Assembly: GCA_002422725.1 (NCBI GenBank)
Contig: DITE01000058.1
Span: 1,874-65,873 of the forward strand
Reading direction: 5' to 3'
DNA from: Bacteroidales bacterium UBA6192
Lineage (GTDB): Bacteria > Bacteroidota > Bacteroidia > Bacteroidales > F082
DNA length: 64,000 nt
In this document: one piece after another, positions 18,220 to 27,141 of the stretch
Layout of the letters: the number at the start of each line of letters is the position of its first letter
Numbering within the stretch: the first letter of the stretch is position 1
Position numbers and translations under genes: made by a program
Notes under the pieces: model-generated
Told to the model about the DNA's origin: nothing
The model's input: the letters and a program-made list of their open reading frames with translations, nothing else
The model's database searches: none

Positions 18220-18414
18220 ATTGCCCGCTTAACTCAAATTCGATTGTAAACTCAACATTACAATTATAAAGGGCTTACTTATTGGCCATTAGAACAGGCC
18301 TTAATTCTGCTTGCAGAATATGCGTTAACCCGCATCATTGGACGTTCGAGGGGTCAGGAGGCCTAAAGCGTGTCAAGAGGGGTTTACCAACTCCTTTGGG
18401 TTAAAGCGGGCAAT
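18220..18414 (+). ncRNA. ssrS: 6S RNA (6S-Flavo type)
   Basis: A 195-base element between zapA and rny. Its ends pair as a long closing stem: 18220-18238 (ATTGCCCGCTTAACTCAAA) with 18395-18414 (TTTGGGTTAAAGCGGGCAAT), nearly perfect with one bulged base. An apical hairpin is seen at 18304-18319 (ATTCTG, loop, CAGAAT). A run of T follows the 3' arm (18413-18419), giving the + strand orientation and an intrinsic-terminator-like end. A long closing stem, open centre, apical stem, size near 190 and position beside zapA are what is known for 6S RNA, which binds RNA polymerase holoenzyme as a promoter mimic. A covariance-model search was not possible; the call rests on structure and synteny. Confidence 0.75.
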
Positions 18415-18455
18415 TTTTTCCTTCTCCCGGGTTTTATTCATTAAATAATAAAATC

Positions 18456-20000
18456 ATGGGACCTATTTTAATCTATGTACTATTAAGTATTGCCGGCGCT
18501 GGTGCAGGAGTTGCACTGGCTGCATCGGTTATGCGCAAAGCCTTGTTGCGAAAAGGAGCTATCCTACTCGAAGAGGCAAAGGAAAAGGCTGAAGTGTTGA
18601 AAAAAGAGAAAATACTTCAGGCAAAAGAAAAATTCCTGCAACTTAAAACTGAACACGATAACCTGATCAACGAAAAGAACCTTGCTGTGCAAAAAGCAGA
18701 AAACCGTATTCAGCAACGTGAACAGTCACTCAATCAGAAGATGGATGAGTTTCAACGTAAGCAACGTGAACTGCAAACACAGTCTCAAACCCTGACTAAT
18801 CAGCAGGAAATTCTGGCAAAACGACAGATAGAGCTCGATAAGATTCAACAGGAGCATGTGAGCAAACTTGAAACAATTTCGGGGATGTCGGCCGTGGAGG
18901 CTAAGGGTCAATTAATTGAAAACCTGCGTGATGAAGCTACTTCCGAAGCCATGACCCTAATCAGGGACATAGTGGATGAAGCCAAGCTGACAGCGAATTC
19001 TGCAGCGAAAAAAATTGTGATTGAAACCATACAACGTACTGCCGCAGAACATGCAATCGAGAATACTGTTACCGTTTTCAACATCGAAAACGATGAAATA
19101 AAAGGAAGGATTATCGGGCGTGAAGGACGAAACATTCGTGCACTTGAAGCCCTTACTGGTGTAGAGATAATAATCGATGACAGTCCCGATGCCATCCTGC
19201 TTTCAGGATTCGATCCGGTTCGACGTGAAATTGCACGCTTGTCCCTGCACAAACTGGTAACCGACGGACGCATACACCCTGCCCGAATTGAGGAAGTGGT
19301 TAAAAAGACCGAGAAGCAGATAGAGCAGGAAATTCTGGAAACTGGAAAGCGAACAGTCATTGATCTGGGTATTCATAACCTGCATGGCGAACTGATTAAA
19401 ATGATCGGCAGAATGAAGTATCGCTCCTCATACGGACAAAATCTGCTTCAGCACTCCATTGAGGTAGCCAACCTGAGTGCTACCATGGCTGCTGAACTTG
19501 GCTTAAATACAAAAGCTGCCAAACGCGCAGGATTATTGCATGATATTGGTAAGGTTGCCGAAAACGAAGCAGAACTCCCGCATGCTATACTCGGGATGAA
19601 GATCGCAGAGAAATTTAAGGAAAAACCCGATATCTGCAATGCTATCGGGGCTCACCATGATGAGATCGAAATGGAAACCCTGATTGCCCCGATTGTACAG
19701 GTATGCGATGCAATTTCAGGAGCAAGGCCTGGTGCCCGCCGTGAAGTGGTGGAAGCCTATATTCAGCGGCTCAAAAAACTCGAAGAAATGGCGTTGTCAT
19801 ACCCCGGTGTTGTAAAAACCTATGCCATTCAGGCCGGACGTGAACTTAGGGTGATCGTTGGTTCCGATAAAGTTTCGGACAATGATGCCGATAAGCTTGC
19901 TTATGACCTGTCGCGCAAAATTCAAAGTGAAATGACCTATCCAGGACAGATAAAAATAACGGTTATCCGCGAAACACGGGCAATCAGTTATGCTAAATAG
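18456..20000 (+). CDS. rny: Ribonuclease Y
   Basis: A 514-residue membrane-anchored endoribonuclease that starts mRNA decay. It has an N-terminal membrane helix (3-25), a long coiled coil (30-195), a KH domain with GRIIGREGRNIRALE (near 214-228), an HD domain with HSIEVANL and LLHDIGK (near 332-365), and the conserved C-terminal RNase Y region ending PGQIKITVIRETRAISYAK. Length matches the family (about 510-520). It follows the 6S RNA and precedes an outer-membrane protein gene by 33 bases. Confidence 0.95.
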   Translation: MGPILIYVLLSIAGAGAGVALAASVMRKALLRKGAILLEEAKEKAEVLKKEKILQAKEKFLQLKTEHDNLINEKNLAVQKAENRIQQREQSLNQKMDEFQRKQRELQTQSQTLTNQQEILAKRQIELDKIQQEHVSKLETISGMSAVEAKGQLIENLRDEATSEAMTLIRDIVDEAKLTANSAAKKIVIETIQRTAAEHAIENTVTVFNIENDEIKGRIIGREGRNIRALEALTGVEIIIDDSPDAILLSGFDPVRREIARLSLHKLVTDGRIHPARIEEVVKKTEKQIEQEILETGKRTVIDLGIHNLHGELIKMIGRMKYRSSYGQNLLQHSIEVANLSATMAAELGLNTKAAKRAGLLHDIGKVAENEAELPHAILGMKIAEKFKEKPDICNAIGAHHDEIEMETLIAPIVQVCDAISGARPGARREVVEAYIQRLKKLEEMALSYPGVVKTYAIQAGRELRVIVGSDKVSDNDADKLAYDLSRKIQSEMTYPGQIKITVIRETRAISYAK

Positions 20001-20033
20001 TCAGTTAATCATTAATAATTTAAACAAAATTGT

Positions 20034-20534
20034 ATGAAAAAAACCTCATTGCTGTTGGCTATGGCCTTTGCTGTTACCGGACTTTTTGCTCAAAGCCCTA
20101 TTGGAGAAGGCGAAAAGCAAGTGAACTTTGGAACTGGTTTCTCTTCCTGGGGAATTCCTTTTTATGTTGGTATGGACTTTGGCGTTCATCCCGACATCAC
20201 TGTTGGCTTTAATCTTTCTTACCGTTCTTTCAATTCAAGATGGGTTTCTGACGATTACCGCCTCAGTGTAATTGGGATTTTTGGTAATGGAAATTACCAT
20301 TTCAACCGCATTCTGAATATTCCGGAACCATGGGACTTTTATGCCGGACTCAGTTTGGGTTTTGTCTCGGTCAGTGCTCCTTCGGGCTATGATGGAGGGA
20401 CTATCTCAGGTGTAGGGATCGATGGACAGGTTGGTTGCCGCTACTACTGGAGCGACCGCTGGGCTGTCAACCTGGAGTTTGGTGGTGGAAATGCAGCATC
20501 AGGGGGCAGAATTGGCCTATCGTATAAGCTATAA
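20034..20534 (+). CDS. Outer-membrane beta-barrel protein, OmpX/OmpW-sized
   Basis: A 166-residue protein with a signal peptide (MKKTSLLLAMAFAVTGLFAQ, cleaved near residue 20) and alternating strands rich in Gly, Phe, Tyr and Trp ending in a barrel-like final strand (GGRIGLSYKL). Size suits an eight-stranded barrel. Function is not recognisable. It sits 33 bases after rny and before a bidirectional terminator, so it may be read through from the rny transcript or have its own weak promoter. Confidence 0.65.
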   Translation: MKKTSLLLAMAFAVTGLFAQSPIGEGEKQVNFGTGFSSWGIPFYVGMDFGVHPDITVGFNLSYRSFNSRWVSDDYRLSVIGIFGNGNYHFNRILNIPEPWDFYAGLSLGFVSVSAPSGYDGGTISGVGIDGQVGCRYYWSDRWAVNLEFGGGNAASGGRIGLSYKL

Positions 20535-20550
20535 TCAAGCTGTAATATTG

Positions 20551-20587
20551 AAAAACCCGCATCATCACAAAGATGAAGCGGGTTTTT
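20551..20587. terminator. Bidirectional intrinsic terminator
   Basis: AAAAACCCGCATCATC pairs with GATGAAGCGGGTTTTT (one mismatch) around a short loop, giving A-run and T-run on both sides. It lies between two convergent genes ending at 20534 (+) and 20605 (-) and can serve both. Confidence 0.85.
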
Positions 20588-20604
20588 CGTTTTTTCATAC
20601 AGTA

Positions 20605-21126
20605 TTATTCGCTTTCCATCATTTCAAATTCCCGGATCAGGTCTTCAGGAGTCTTTCCCAGATTTCTGATAGCAAGCTTTGCATCGTCAGAAAAGTCATG
20701 CTCAGGATATTCGGACAGAAACAATTCGTATTGTTTTCGGGCAAGTGAGGTGTCGTTTAATTGTTCTTCATACACAAATGCTTTCAGAAACATGCTCAGA
20801 CCTCTTTTGTCATAAGTGGGGTAGTCCTTGATTATTTTATCAAGAAGACGCATTGTTCGGCTCACATTGAGCATGTTGATCGACAAGTCAGCTCCAATAA
20901 ATAAATACTCAGGCGTTTGGGGTGCATTGGGCAACGAATCGGCCCAGGCTTCATATTTGCTGATTAATTCGTTGGCTGTGTTCAAATCCAGATTGCCCTC
21001 CTGATCGTATAAGTTGTTTTCGAGCGCACTGATTGCCTCAGAGGCAGGTGAATTGTTTTTCGCTGGTTCACAGGCAAAAAGCCATGTAATAGTGATGAAT
21101 AGTAGAAAAAACCTGCTTGTTTTCAT
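20605..21126 (-). CDS. Tetratricopeptide-type lipoprotein
   Basis: A 173-residue lipoprotein. The signal peptide ends in a lipobox with Cys at residue 19 (WLFAC). The mature part is helical with TPR-like spacing, e.g. a repeat around MRLLDKIIKDYPTYDKRG and another around RKQYELFLSEYPEHDFSDDA, as in YfgC/BamD-like or Tol-Pal-associated scaffolds. It is the last gene of the ruvX-def-lipoprotein run on the - strand, 18 bases after def. Its partner is not known. Confidence 0.7.
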   Translation of the reverse strand: MKTSRFFLLFITITWLFACEPAKNNSPASEAISALENNLYDQEGNLDLNTANELISKYEAWADSLPNAPQTPEYLFIGADLSINMLNVSRTMRLLDKIIKDYPTYDKRGLSMFLKAFVYEEQLNDTSLARKQYELFLSEYPEHDFSDDAKLAIRNLGKTPEDLIREFEMMESE

Positions 21127-21144
21127 GTTGTGTGTTTTTTAATC

Positions 21145-21717
21145 TTATCGTATTTTTCGTCTTAAATTGGGGAAAAGCATTTTGTAATCAACTTCTACAT
21201 CTCCGTTCGAAATATCCCTGAGCTTCCCTTTGAGCAACATCCGGCGGAAGTTTGTCAGGCGGTCAACATACAATATTCCTTCGATATGATCGTATTCGTG
21301 TTGAATAACCCTGGCCAGAAAACCGCCATATGACTCAGTATATTCAACAAAGTTTTCATCCAGATACCGAATCACCAGATTGGGTTTTCGTGAAACATCT
21401 TCGTTCATTCCCGGAATGCTCAGGCAGCCTTCGCCTATTACAACCTCATCGCCGGTTTCTTCCAGTATATGCGCATTAATGCATACTTTTTTGAAGTCCT
21501 TTGTTTCAGGATAGTCCTCTGCGTAAGGTGTGGCATCAATCACAAAAAGCCTGATGGAACGATTCACCTGAGGTGCTGCAAGACCAATTCCATTGGCTGC
21601 ATACATGGTTTCCCACATATCATCGATAAGCTTTTCCAGATCGGGATAGTCTTTATCTATGTCTACAGCAACTTTTTTCAGTGTTGGATGCCCGTAAGCA
21701 ACAATTGGCAGTATCAT
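21145..21717 (-). CDS. def: Peptide deformylase
   Basis: A 190-residue enzyme removing the formyl group from the N-terminal methionine of new proteins. All three family motifs are present: GIGLAAPQ (43-50), EGCLS (96-100; metal ligand C98) and HEYDH (140-144; metal ligands H140, H144, catalytic E141). Length is normal. It overlaps the end of ruvX by four bases (21714-21717), so the two are translationally coupled. Confidence 0.96.
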   Translation of the reverse strand: MILPIVAYGHPTLKKVAVDIDKDYPDLEKLIDDMWETMYAANGIGLAAPQVNRSIRLFVIDATPYAEDYPETKDFKKVCINAHILEETGDEVVIGEGCLSIPGMNEDVSRKPNLVIRYLDENFVEYTESYGGFLARVIQHEYDHIEGILYVDRLTNFRRMLLKGKLRDISNGDVEVDYKMLFPNLRRKIR

Positions 21718-22145
21718 TGAAGTTGTTTTTTATGTTTGATTGATTCTAAATATGACTGCAACATAATTGTTGCACTAATGGTGTCGATAAGTGCTTTGTC
21801 CTGACGTTTTTTGCGGCCAAGTCCCGCATCGATCATACTTTGCATTGCCATTTTGGAGGTAAATCTTTCATCATAACGTTCAATTATCAATCCCGGAAAA
21901 GTTTGCTGTAGTTTTCTCACAAATGGTTCGATAAAACGTGAAGCATCTGATGCCTGGTTATTCATGTCTTTTGGTTCGCCAACAACTACACAGTCAACTT
22001 GCTCCGCAACGAAATAACCGGAAAGAAATTCGATCAGCTTATGACTTGCAACAGTTTCCAGCCCGGTTGCAAACAACTGGAGTGGGTCGGTAACCGCAAT
22101 ACCACAGCGTTTTTGCCCGTAATCAATGGCCATTATCCTTCCCAT
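21714..22145 (-). CDS. ruvX: Putative Holliday junction resolvase / pre-16S rRNA nuclease YqgF
   Basis: A 143-residue YqgF/RuvX protein of the RNase H fold. Motifs: first-strand Asp in MAIDYGQKRCGIAVTD, VVVGEPKDMNNQAS, and the C-terminal DERFTSKMA with a final acidic region around ALIDTISATIMLQSYLE. The family processes pre-16S rRNA and has been proposed as a junction resolvase. I choose the ATG at 22145 (MGRIMAIDYG) over the upstream in-frame ATG at 22175 because the family normally begins there and because a -7 box at 22177-22184 would place the transcript start inside the longer frame. Confidence 0.9.
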   Translation of the reverse strand: MGRIMAIDYGQKRCGIAVTDPLQLFATGLETVASHKLIEFLSGYFVAEQVDCVVVGEPKDMNNQASDASRFIEPFVRKLQQTFPGLIIERYDERFTSKMAMQSMIDAGLGRKKRQDKALIDTISATIMLQSYLESIKHKKQLQ

Positions 22146-22176
22146 ATCTGTTGTGTAGTCCAATCCATTAAACATG

Positions 22177-22184
22177 CAAAATTA
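22177..22184 (-). promoter_or_regulatory. Candidate -7 element for ruvX-def-lipoprotein operon
   Basis: The - strand reads TAATTTTG, an exact TAnnTTTG match. It supports the shorter ruvX start at 22145, since transcription would begin near 22170. No clear -33 TTG is seen. Confidence 0.45.
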
Positions 22185-22237
22185 TGAAGATTTTCCGGGT
22201 TTCTTCATGAATTTACACTTAGCTTCAGGCTCTTTTG

Positions 22238-22245
22238 TAACTTCG
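22238..22245 (+). promoter_or_regulatory. Candidate -7 element for dapD
   Basis: TAACTTCG, one mismatch from TAnnTTTG, 17 bases before the dapD ATG. It is back to back with the ruvX promoter, as expected for divergent genes. The -33 box is poor. Confidence 0.4.
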
Positions 22246-22262
22246 CAACAAAACTGAAGGGC

Positions 22263-23078
22263 ATGAATAATCTGGAACAGCTAATCGGAGAGGTTTGGGA
22301 CAACAGGATCTATTTGCATGAAAAGCACTATCAATCAGCCATTAATGAGGTGATTGCAATGCTTGATCAGGGCAAAATCAGGGTAGCTGAGCCAATCGAA
22401 AGCGGTTGGAAAGTGAATGAATGGGTAAAAAAAGCAGTGATACTTTATTTTCCGATCAGGCAGATGGAGACTCTTGAAACCGGCATTTTTGAGTTTCACG
22501 ACAAAATTCCGCTTAAAAGAGATTTCCAGACTTTGGGAGTCAGAGTTGTTCCGAATGCTGTTGCCCGTTATGGAGCTTTTCTGTCCAAAGGGGTCATTTT
22601 GATGCCATCCTATGTAAATATAGGTGCCTGGATTGGTACCGGAACCATGGTTGATACCTGGGCCACCGTAGGATCATGTGCACAGGTTGGGGCTAATGTT
22701 CATCTGAGCGGAGGTGTCGGAATTGGTGGTGTCCTCGAACCTGTTCAGGCCGCGCCTGTTATCATCGAAGATGGTTGCTTTATTGGTTCCCGTTCGATTG
22801 TTGTCGAAGGCGTAAGGGTGTGTCGTGAAGCGGTTTTGGGTGCCAATGTTGTGCTTACTCAGTCAACCCGGATTATTGATGTGAGTGGAAAAGAAGCCAT
22901 TGAATACAAAGGGCTTATCCCCGAGCGATCGGTTGTTATCCCGGGATCGTACACCAAAAAATTTCCTGCCGGGGAGTTTCAGGTAGCCTGTGCCTTAATT
23001 ATTGGCAAACGAAAGGCATCAACCGATCTGAAAACTTCGCTGAATGAGGCATTACGCGATTATGATGTGCAAACGTAG
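22263..23078 (+). CDS. dapD: 2,3,4,5-tetrahydropyridine-2,6-dicarboxylate N-succinyltransferase
   Basis: A 271-residue enzyme of the succinylase branch of lysine and meso-diaminopimelate synthesis. The N-terminal helical domain (1-100) is followed by a left-handed beta-helix of hexapeptide repeats (about 105-230: GVILMPSYVNIGAWIGTGTM, VGSCAQVGANVHLSGGVGIGG) and a short C-terminal strand region. Length and the GGVLEPVQAAPVIIEDGCFIGSR segment are typical of DapD. The gene is monocistronic and divergent from ruvX. The enzyme implies DAP-type peptidoglycan made by the succinyl route. Confidence 0.95.
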   Translation: MNNLEQLIGEVWDNRIYLHEKHYQSAINEVIAMLDQGKIRVAEPIESGWKVNEWVKKAVILYFPIRQMETLETGIFEFHDKIPLKRDFQTLGVRVVPNAVARYGAFLSKGVILMPSYVNIGAWIGTGTMVDTWATVGSCAQVGANVHLSGGVGIGGVLEPVQAAPVIIEDGCFIGSRSIVVEGVRVCREAVLGANVVLTQSTRIIDVSGKEAIEYKGLIPERSVVIPGSYTKKFPAGEFQVACALIIGKRKASTDLKTSLNEALRDYDVQT

Positions 23079-23215
23079 AATTGTTAATTTCACTGGAGAA
23101 ATATTTCATAACAATTATATTGTCAGATCAATACATTATTTATTCCCTGATAGAGCCTGTCGGGGGGCAATGTGGTGGTAAACCGAACGAAATTTTTTGA
23201 CAGGTTTCGAACCTA

Positions 23216-24757
23216 CTATTTAATTCGTTTTTTGAATAAGCGTAGTTGCCTCTTGGTAAATCCATATTCTTCGTTCTCGCAGTAATCTGTTCCCTTCGAC
23301 CTGAGGCATTTTCCTTTTCTGAAGTTAATTTTCAGTGAAGCATAGATATCGATTCCGGTCATGTCCGACACACCGAGCCAATTACCTAAACGATCGGTAC
23401 CAATTGTAAAGTAACCTAATCTAACGGACGCCCCAATCCTTGGGATTCGGTATTGGAAAAGACTTAAAGGTAGACTGAATTCAAACCAGTCAGTTTCGAA
23501 CCTGGGCGTAATGGCAATCTGGGCCGGTCGCATCAGGGTGTATTTCCAGATGGGAAGTGGCTGAACGATGGTAGCATTGATATAAATATTTTGCCGGTAA
23601 TGGTAATCAAACTGAAAACTTACTGCCGTAGGCAGACCCATATAAAATGAGTTTTTACGGAATGAAGAGTCTGGATCGTCATAGAACAAGTCACTGAATT
23701 GTCTGGAAAGCTCGTACAGGTTGTTGTAACTGGTGGTATCAAAATTCTGCCAATAAACACTGGCATCTTCTATCCGATGCAGTTGCGAATGATCCTTGAA
23801 TTTTATGGCCCCGAAATCCAAAATTGAAAATCCAAGCCGGTATTCATAATCGCTATAAGGTTGCTCGCAGATGTGACCGGGATTGTAACGCTGAAAACCC
23901 TGTTTCGTTCGGGTAAATGCAATTCCCAAATCGAAACCAAATCCTCCGCCTTTGAAAAAGTCACCCCCATCGGGGTAGTCATTATTGGTGTAATTAATGG
24001 GTAACGAATAGCCGACATCAGCTGTCACCGATTTGATATTTAAGGTGCTATCGTTAAGCACAACATAGTCGATTTCATCAATTTTCAAGAAACCGGCACT
24101 ATGTCCCATCAGTCTTTTCGCTGTGATACCGGCAGTCCAGGTGTCTCTGAACTGTTTTTTAAAATTCCAGGCATAACTCAGCCCTACTTCTCCCCATGCC
24201 ATGGCACTGATGTTTTGGTTTTTGCTCCAGAAATTGATGTTGTAAAAGGGCGAATATTTTAGTCCTTCAATGCTGAATACACCGATTTCGTAAGGAATAT
24301 TTGTTGCTGAAACATGCGTTCTTGCAGCAGTATGGATAGCAAAAGCATGGTCTCCGTAAAGCATCATTGCCGAAGGTCCAATAATTCGTTCCTGATTGAA
24401 GACAAACTTGTCCAGGTTGTTGCGATAATAAGTAAAATTGTTGTCATCAGGCGGATATCTGGGCAGTTCATCCTCAGGATTAAAAAAATCAGTGATCTTA
24501 TAATCGTTGCCGGGAATGTAAACCAAATTGTTTTGCAAAAAAACACTGGCTGTGAGAATATGAAAATCAAAATAAATTTTTGAAAGAGCCATATTGGCCG
24601 GGTTGATCATAGCAGACTGAGATCCGGCGAAATTGCTGTTGACCAGACCCGGCATCTCCTGCGCTGTAATATTGACAGGGATGATTAGAAGCAAGAAGAA
24701 CAGAAAAAATATGTATGGTCTTGCGTAATATCGGGAAATCAGCAATTTATAATACAA
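23216..24757 (-). CDS. DUF5723 family outer-membrane protein
   Basis: A 513-residue exported protein. A hydrophobic signal peptide (residues 15-33, ending NITAQE) is followed by the family opening MPGLVNSNFAGSQSAMINPANMALSK, typical of DUF5723 and related Bacteroidota barrel proteins of the PorV/FadL-like kind. The body is strand-rich with many Tyr/Phe and a girdle-like ending region. Function is unknown; family resemblance places it in the outer membrane. The gene is single, converging on dapD (137-base gap without a convincing terminator) and diverging from tRNA-Leu. Confidence 0.75.
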   Translation of the reverse strand: MYYKLLISRYYARPYIFFLFFLLLIIPVNITAQEMPGLVNSNFAGSQSAMINPANMALSKIYFDFHILTASVFLQNNLVYIPGNDYKITDFFNPEDELPRYPPDDNNFTYYRNNLDKFVFNQERIIGPSAMMLYGDHAFAIHTAARTHVSATNIPYEIGVFSIEGLKYSPFYNINFWSKNQNISAMAWGEVGLSYAWNFKKQFRDTWTAGITAKRLMGHSAGFLKIDEIDYVVLNDSTLNIKSVTADVGYSLPINYTNNDYPDGGDFFKGGGFGFDLGIAFTRTKQGFQRYNPGHICEQPYSDYEYRLGFSILDFGAIKFKDHSQLHRIEDASVYWQNFDTTSYNNLYELSRQFSDLFYDDPDSSFRKNSFYMGLPTAVSFQFDYHYRQNIYINATIVQPLPIWKYTLMRPAQIAITPRFETDWFEFSLPLSLFQYRIPRIGASVRLGYFTIGTDRLGNWLGVSDMTGIDIYASLKINFRKGKCLRSKGTDYCENEEYGFTKRQLRLFKKRIK

Positions 24758-24870
24758 TCAGCTTGATTTAATCGTTACACCGCAAATTTACTATAATATT
24801 CTAACGAGCCGGAATCTATTTTTGATCTTGTTGCAGACAGTTTGCTGTTAATATTATCAGCCATCTGATG

Positions 24871-24902
24871 TTTACGAGCGTTGAAAAAATGTTATATATT
24901 TG
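24871..24902 (+). promoter_or_regulatory. Promoter of tRNA-Leu
   Basis: TATATTTG (24895-24902) is an exact TAnnTTTG match. TTTA at 24871-24874, 20 bases upstream, sits where the -33 TTTG is expected. The tRNA begins 30 bases downstream. Confidence 0.55.
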
Positions 24903-24931
24903 CAGCCTCATTTTAAAGATGGATTTTTTCT

Positions 24932-25013
24932 GCGGATGTGGCGTAATTGGTAGCCGCGCCAGACTTAGGATCTGGTGCCGAGAGGCGTGGGGGTTCGAGT
25001 CCCTTCATCCGCA
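24932..25013 (+). tRNA. tRNA-Leu, anticodon UAG
   Basis: The acceptor stem pairs GCGGATG (24932-24938) with CATCCGC (25006-25012), discriminator A at 25013. The anticodon stem CCAGA/TCTGG encloses a CTTAGGA loop with anticodon TAG at 24966-24968, reading CUA/CUN leucine codons. A long variable arm (GTGCCGAGAGGCGTG region) marks a class II tRNA, and GGTTCGAGTCC is the T arm. CCA is not encoded. Confidence 0.95.
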
Positions 25014-25023
25014 CATTTTTAAC

Positions 25024-25061
25024 AGCCGGAAAGTTCATTCCTTCCGGCTAAATTAATTTTT
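25024..25061 (+). terminator. Intrinsic terminator after tRNA-Leu
   Basis: AGCCGGAA (25024-25031) pairs perfectly with TTCCGGCT (25042-25049) around a 10-base loop and is followed by AAATTAATTTTTT. It separates the tRNA from tig. Confidence 0.75.
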
Positions 25062-25086
25062 GCAGGGACTAATTGTCAAGATCATT

Positions 25087-26454
25087 ATGAATATTACCAA
25101 AGAACAAACCTCAGAACTTACAGTAAGCCTTCAGATCACATTGCAACATGCTGATTATGAAGAATCAGTGAATCAGGAACTTAAAGACTATCAAAAAAAA
25201 GCCTCCATGCCAGGTTTCCGACCGGGCAAAGTACCATTCGGACTGGTCAGAAAAATGTATGGTAAAGCATTGTTAGCCGATAAAGTGAACAAATTGGTTT
25301 CGGATGCTTTAAACAATTATATCATTGAGAATAAAATATCCATACTTGGGCATCCTCTTGCAAACATAGATAAAACGGGTATGATTGATTTTGATCAGCC
25401 TGGTGATTTCACCTTTCATTTCGACCTTGGCCTGGCTCCTGTGTTTGAACCGGATCTAGGTAAAGTGACAAATCTGGAGTATCCCCGCATTAAAGCCTCA
25501 GAAGAAACAATTGGCAAGGCCATTAATGACTTGCGTGCACGCTTTGGTGAACACATCAACCCCGAGAACATAGTGGAAAACGCCGGTGTCGATTTCGCCC
25601 TTGTCAATGACCATACACTGTCCGATGAAGAAATTATTTCGACTGATGTTCATCTCAAAATGACCGAAATTGTTGATAAGGATGTGATGAAGACATTTCT
25701 GGGAAAATCAGTCGGGGACACATTTTTATTTAATCCTGCCAAAGCATTTGATGGCGATTTGAGTAAAGCCCGGCTTGCAATAAAGTTGAATGAAGAGGAA
25801 ATTCCGGATCTCGACAGGGATTTTAGTATCACTGTTAAAGAAATACACTTTGACGAACCCGCCATTATGGATGAAAAATTCTTCAAAATGGTATTTCCTG
25901 ACAAAGAATCAATTACTGAAAATGAATTCAGGGAATTGCTCATTGCTGATATCGAAAAGCAATATGAGCGCGAAACCGATCGTTTCTTCCTCAACAAGGC
26001 TGTTGAAGCCCTTGTTGAAGCAAACAATGTGCAACTTCCTGACGAATTTATGAAACGCTGGATTGTCGACAATAGTGATGGTAAACTAAGTATTGAACAA
26101 GTCGACAACCAATACGATAATTATGCACGTACTTTCAGGTGGCAACTTATTGAGAGTAAACTTTCCGAAAAACATCCGGAATTAAAAGTGACTACTTCGG
26201 ACCTCCGTAATTTTATTAAATCGTATTTCTTTGGAAGGGTAGGAGTGATGAATGACGATAGCCCTGAATCGAACAAATATATGGAGGATATGGTTGATAT
26301 GATTTTGAAGAATAAGGAAGAGGAACAACGCATAGCCGATCAGCTTGCAGAACAGAAATTGTCAGCTTTTATGAAAGAAAACCTGACCTTTGCTGAGAAT
26401 CCAATGAGTTATGAAGAGTATATTCAATTAGTCAGTTCGAACAACAATCAGTAG
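25087..26454 (+). CDS. tig: Trigger factor, ribosome-associated chaperone
   Basis: A 455-residue chaperone that meets nascent chains at the ribosome exit. The N-terminal ribosome-binding domain carries the GFRPGKVP signature (near residue 45-52) followed by the family's KMYGKALL helix. The middle (150-260) corresponds to the PPIase position and is divergent; the C-terminal helical arms (270-440) follow. ATG at 25087 is chosen because MNITKEQTSELTVSLQ matches the family start; an in-frame TTG at 25060 would add nine residues lying in the tRNA terminator. It is followed after four bases by clpP, the conserved tig-clpP-clpX order. Confidence 0.93.
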   Translation: MNITKEQTSELTVSLQITLQHADYEESVNQELKDYQKKASMPGFRPGKVPFGLVRKMYGKALLADKVNKLVSDALNNYIIENKISILGHPLANIDKTGMIDFDQPGDFTFHFDLGLAPVFEPDLGKVTNLEYPRIKASEETIGKAINDLRARFGEHINPENIVENAGVDFALVNDHTLSDEEIISTDVHLKMTEIVDKDVMKTFLGKSVGDTFLFNPAKAFDGDLSKARLAIKLNEEEIPDLDRDFSITVKEIHFDEPAIMDEKFFKMVFPDKESITENEFRELLIADIEKQYERETDRFFLNKAVEALVEANNVQLPDEFMKRWIVDNSDGKLSIEQVDNQYDNYARTFRWQLIESKLSEKHPELKVTTSDLRNFIKSYFFGRVGVMNDDSPESNKYMEDMVDMILKNKEEEQRIADQLAEQKLSAFMKENLTFAENPMSYEEYIQLVSSNNNQ

Positions 26455-26458
26455 CAAA

Positions 26459-27130
26459 ATGGAAAACGAATTTCGTAAATACGCTAGTAAGCATTTGGGA
26501 ATCAATAGTCTCGGAATGGATTCCTATGCAAGAAAAGTAAGAAACTATATCTCGCCTACGATTATCGAGGAACGGCAGCTCAATATTGCAACGATGGATG
26601 TTTTTTCGCGATTGATGATGGATCGGATAATATTTCTTGGAGTGCCGGTAGACGACTATGTCGCCAACATTATTCAGGCACAGTTACTTTTTCTCGAATC
26701 AGTTGATTCAAAGCGTGATATCCAAATTTACCTGAACACGCCCGGCGGATCGGTTTATGCAGGTTTGGGAATTTATGATACCATGCAGTACATTGCCCCC
26801 GAGGTGTCGACCATCTGTACGGGAATAGCTGCATCCATGGGCGCTGTGTTGCTTTGCGCCGGTGCAAAAGGAAAACGTACTGCCCTGAAACATTCACGCA
26901 TACTGATTCATCAACCTATGGGCGGCGCTCAGGGTCAGGCGTCTGATATTGAAATTACAGCGCGTGAGATACAGAAACTGAAGAAAGAGCTCTACGACAT
27001 TATTGCCAATCACAGCGGTCAATCATACAAAAGAATCTGGAAAGATTCGGACCGCGATTACTGGATGACAGCCGAAGAGGCAAAGGAATATGGTATGATT
27101 GATGAGGTTTTGCTCCGTAATCAGTCATAA
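26459..27130 (+). CDS. clpP: ATP-dependent Clp protease proteolytic subunit
   Basis: A 223-residue serine protease that forms the two-ring ClpP barrel. Catalytic S126 is in GIAASMGAVLL, H151 in ILIHQPMGG, and the Asp lies in the KDSDRDYWMTAEEA region. The oxyanion region PGGSVYAGLGIYD and the C-terminal AKEYGMIDEVL are typical. It lies between tig and clpX with 4- and 11-base gaps. Confidence 0.97.
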   Translation: MENEFRKYASKHLGINSLGMDSYARKVRNYISPTIIEERQLNIATMDVFSRLMMDRIIFLGVPVDDYVANIIQAQLLFLESVDSKRDIQIYLNTPGGSVYAGLGIYDTMQYIAPEVSTICTGIAASMGAVLLCAGAKGKRTALKHSRILIHQPMGGAQGQASDIEITAREIQKLKKELYDIIANHSGQSYKRIWKDSDRDYWMTAEEAKEYGMIDEVLLRNQS

Positions 27131-27141
27131 TCAATCAGGTG

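Noticed and set aside
23160..23215. Terminator between dapD and the DUF5723 gene from CCTGTC/GACAGG arms
   Set aside because: The loop is about 40 bases, no T run follows, and the pairing is only six bases.
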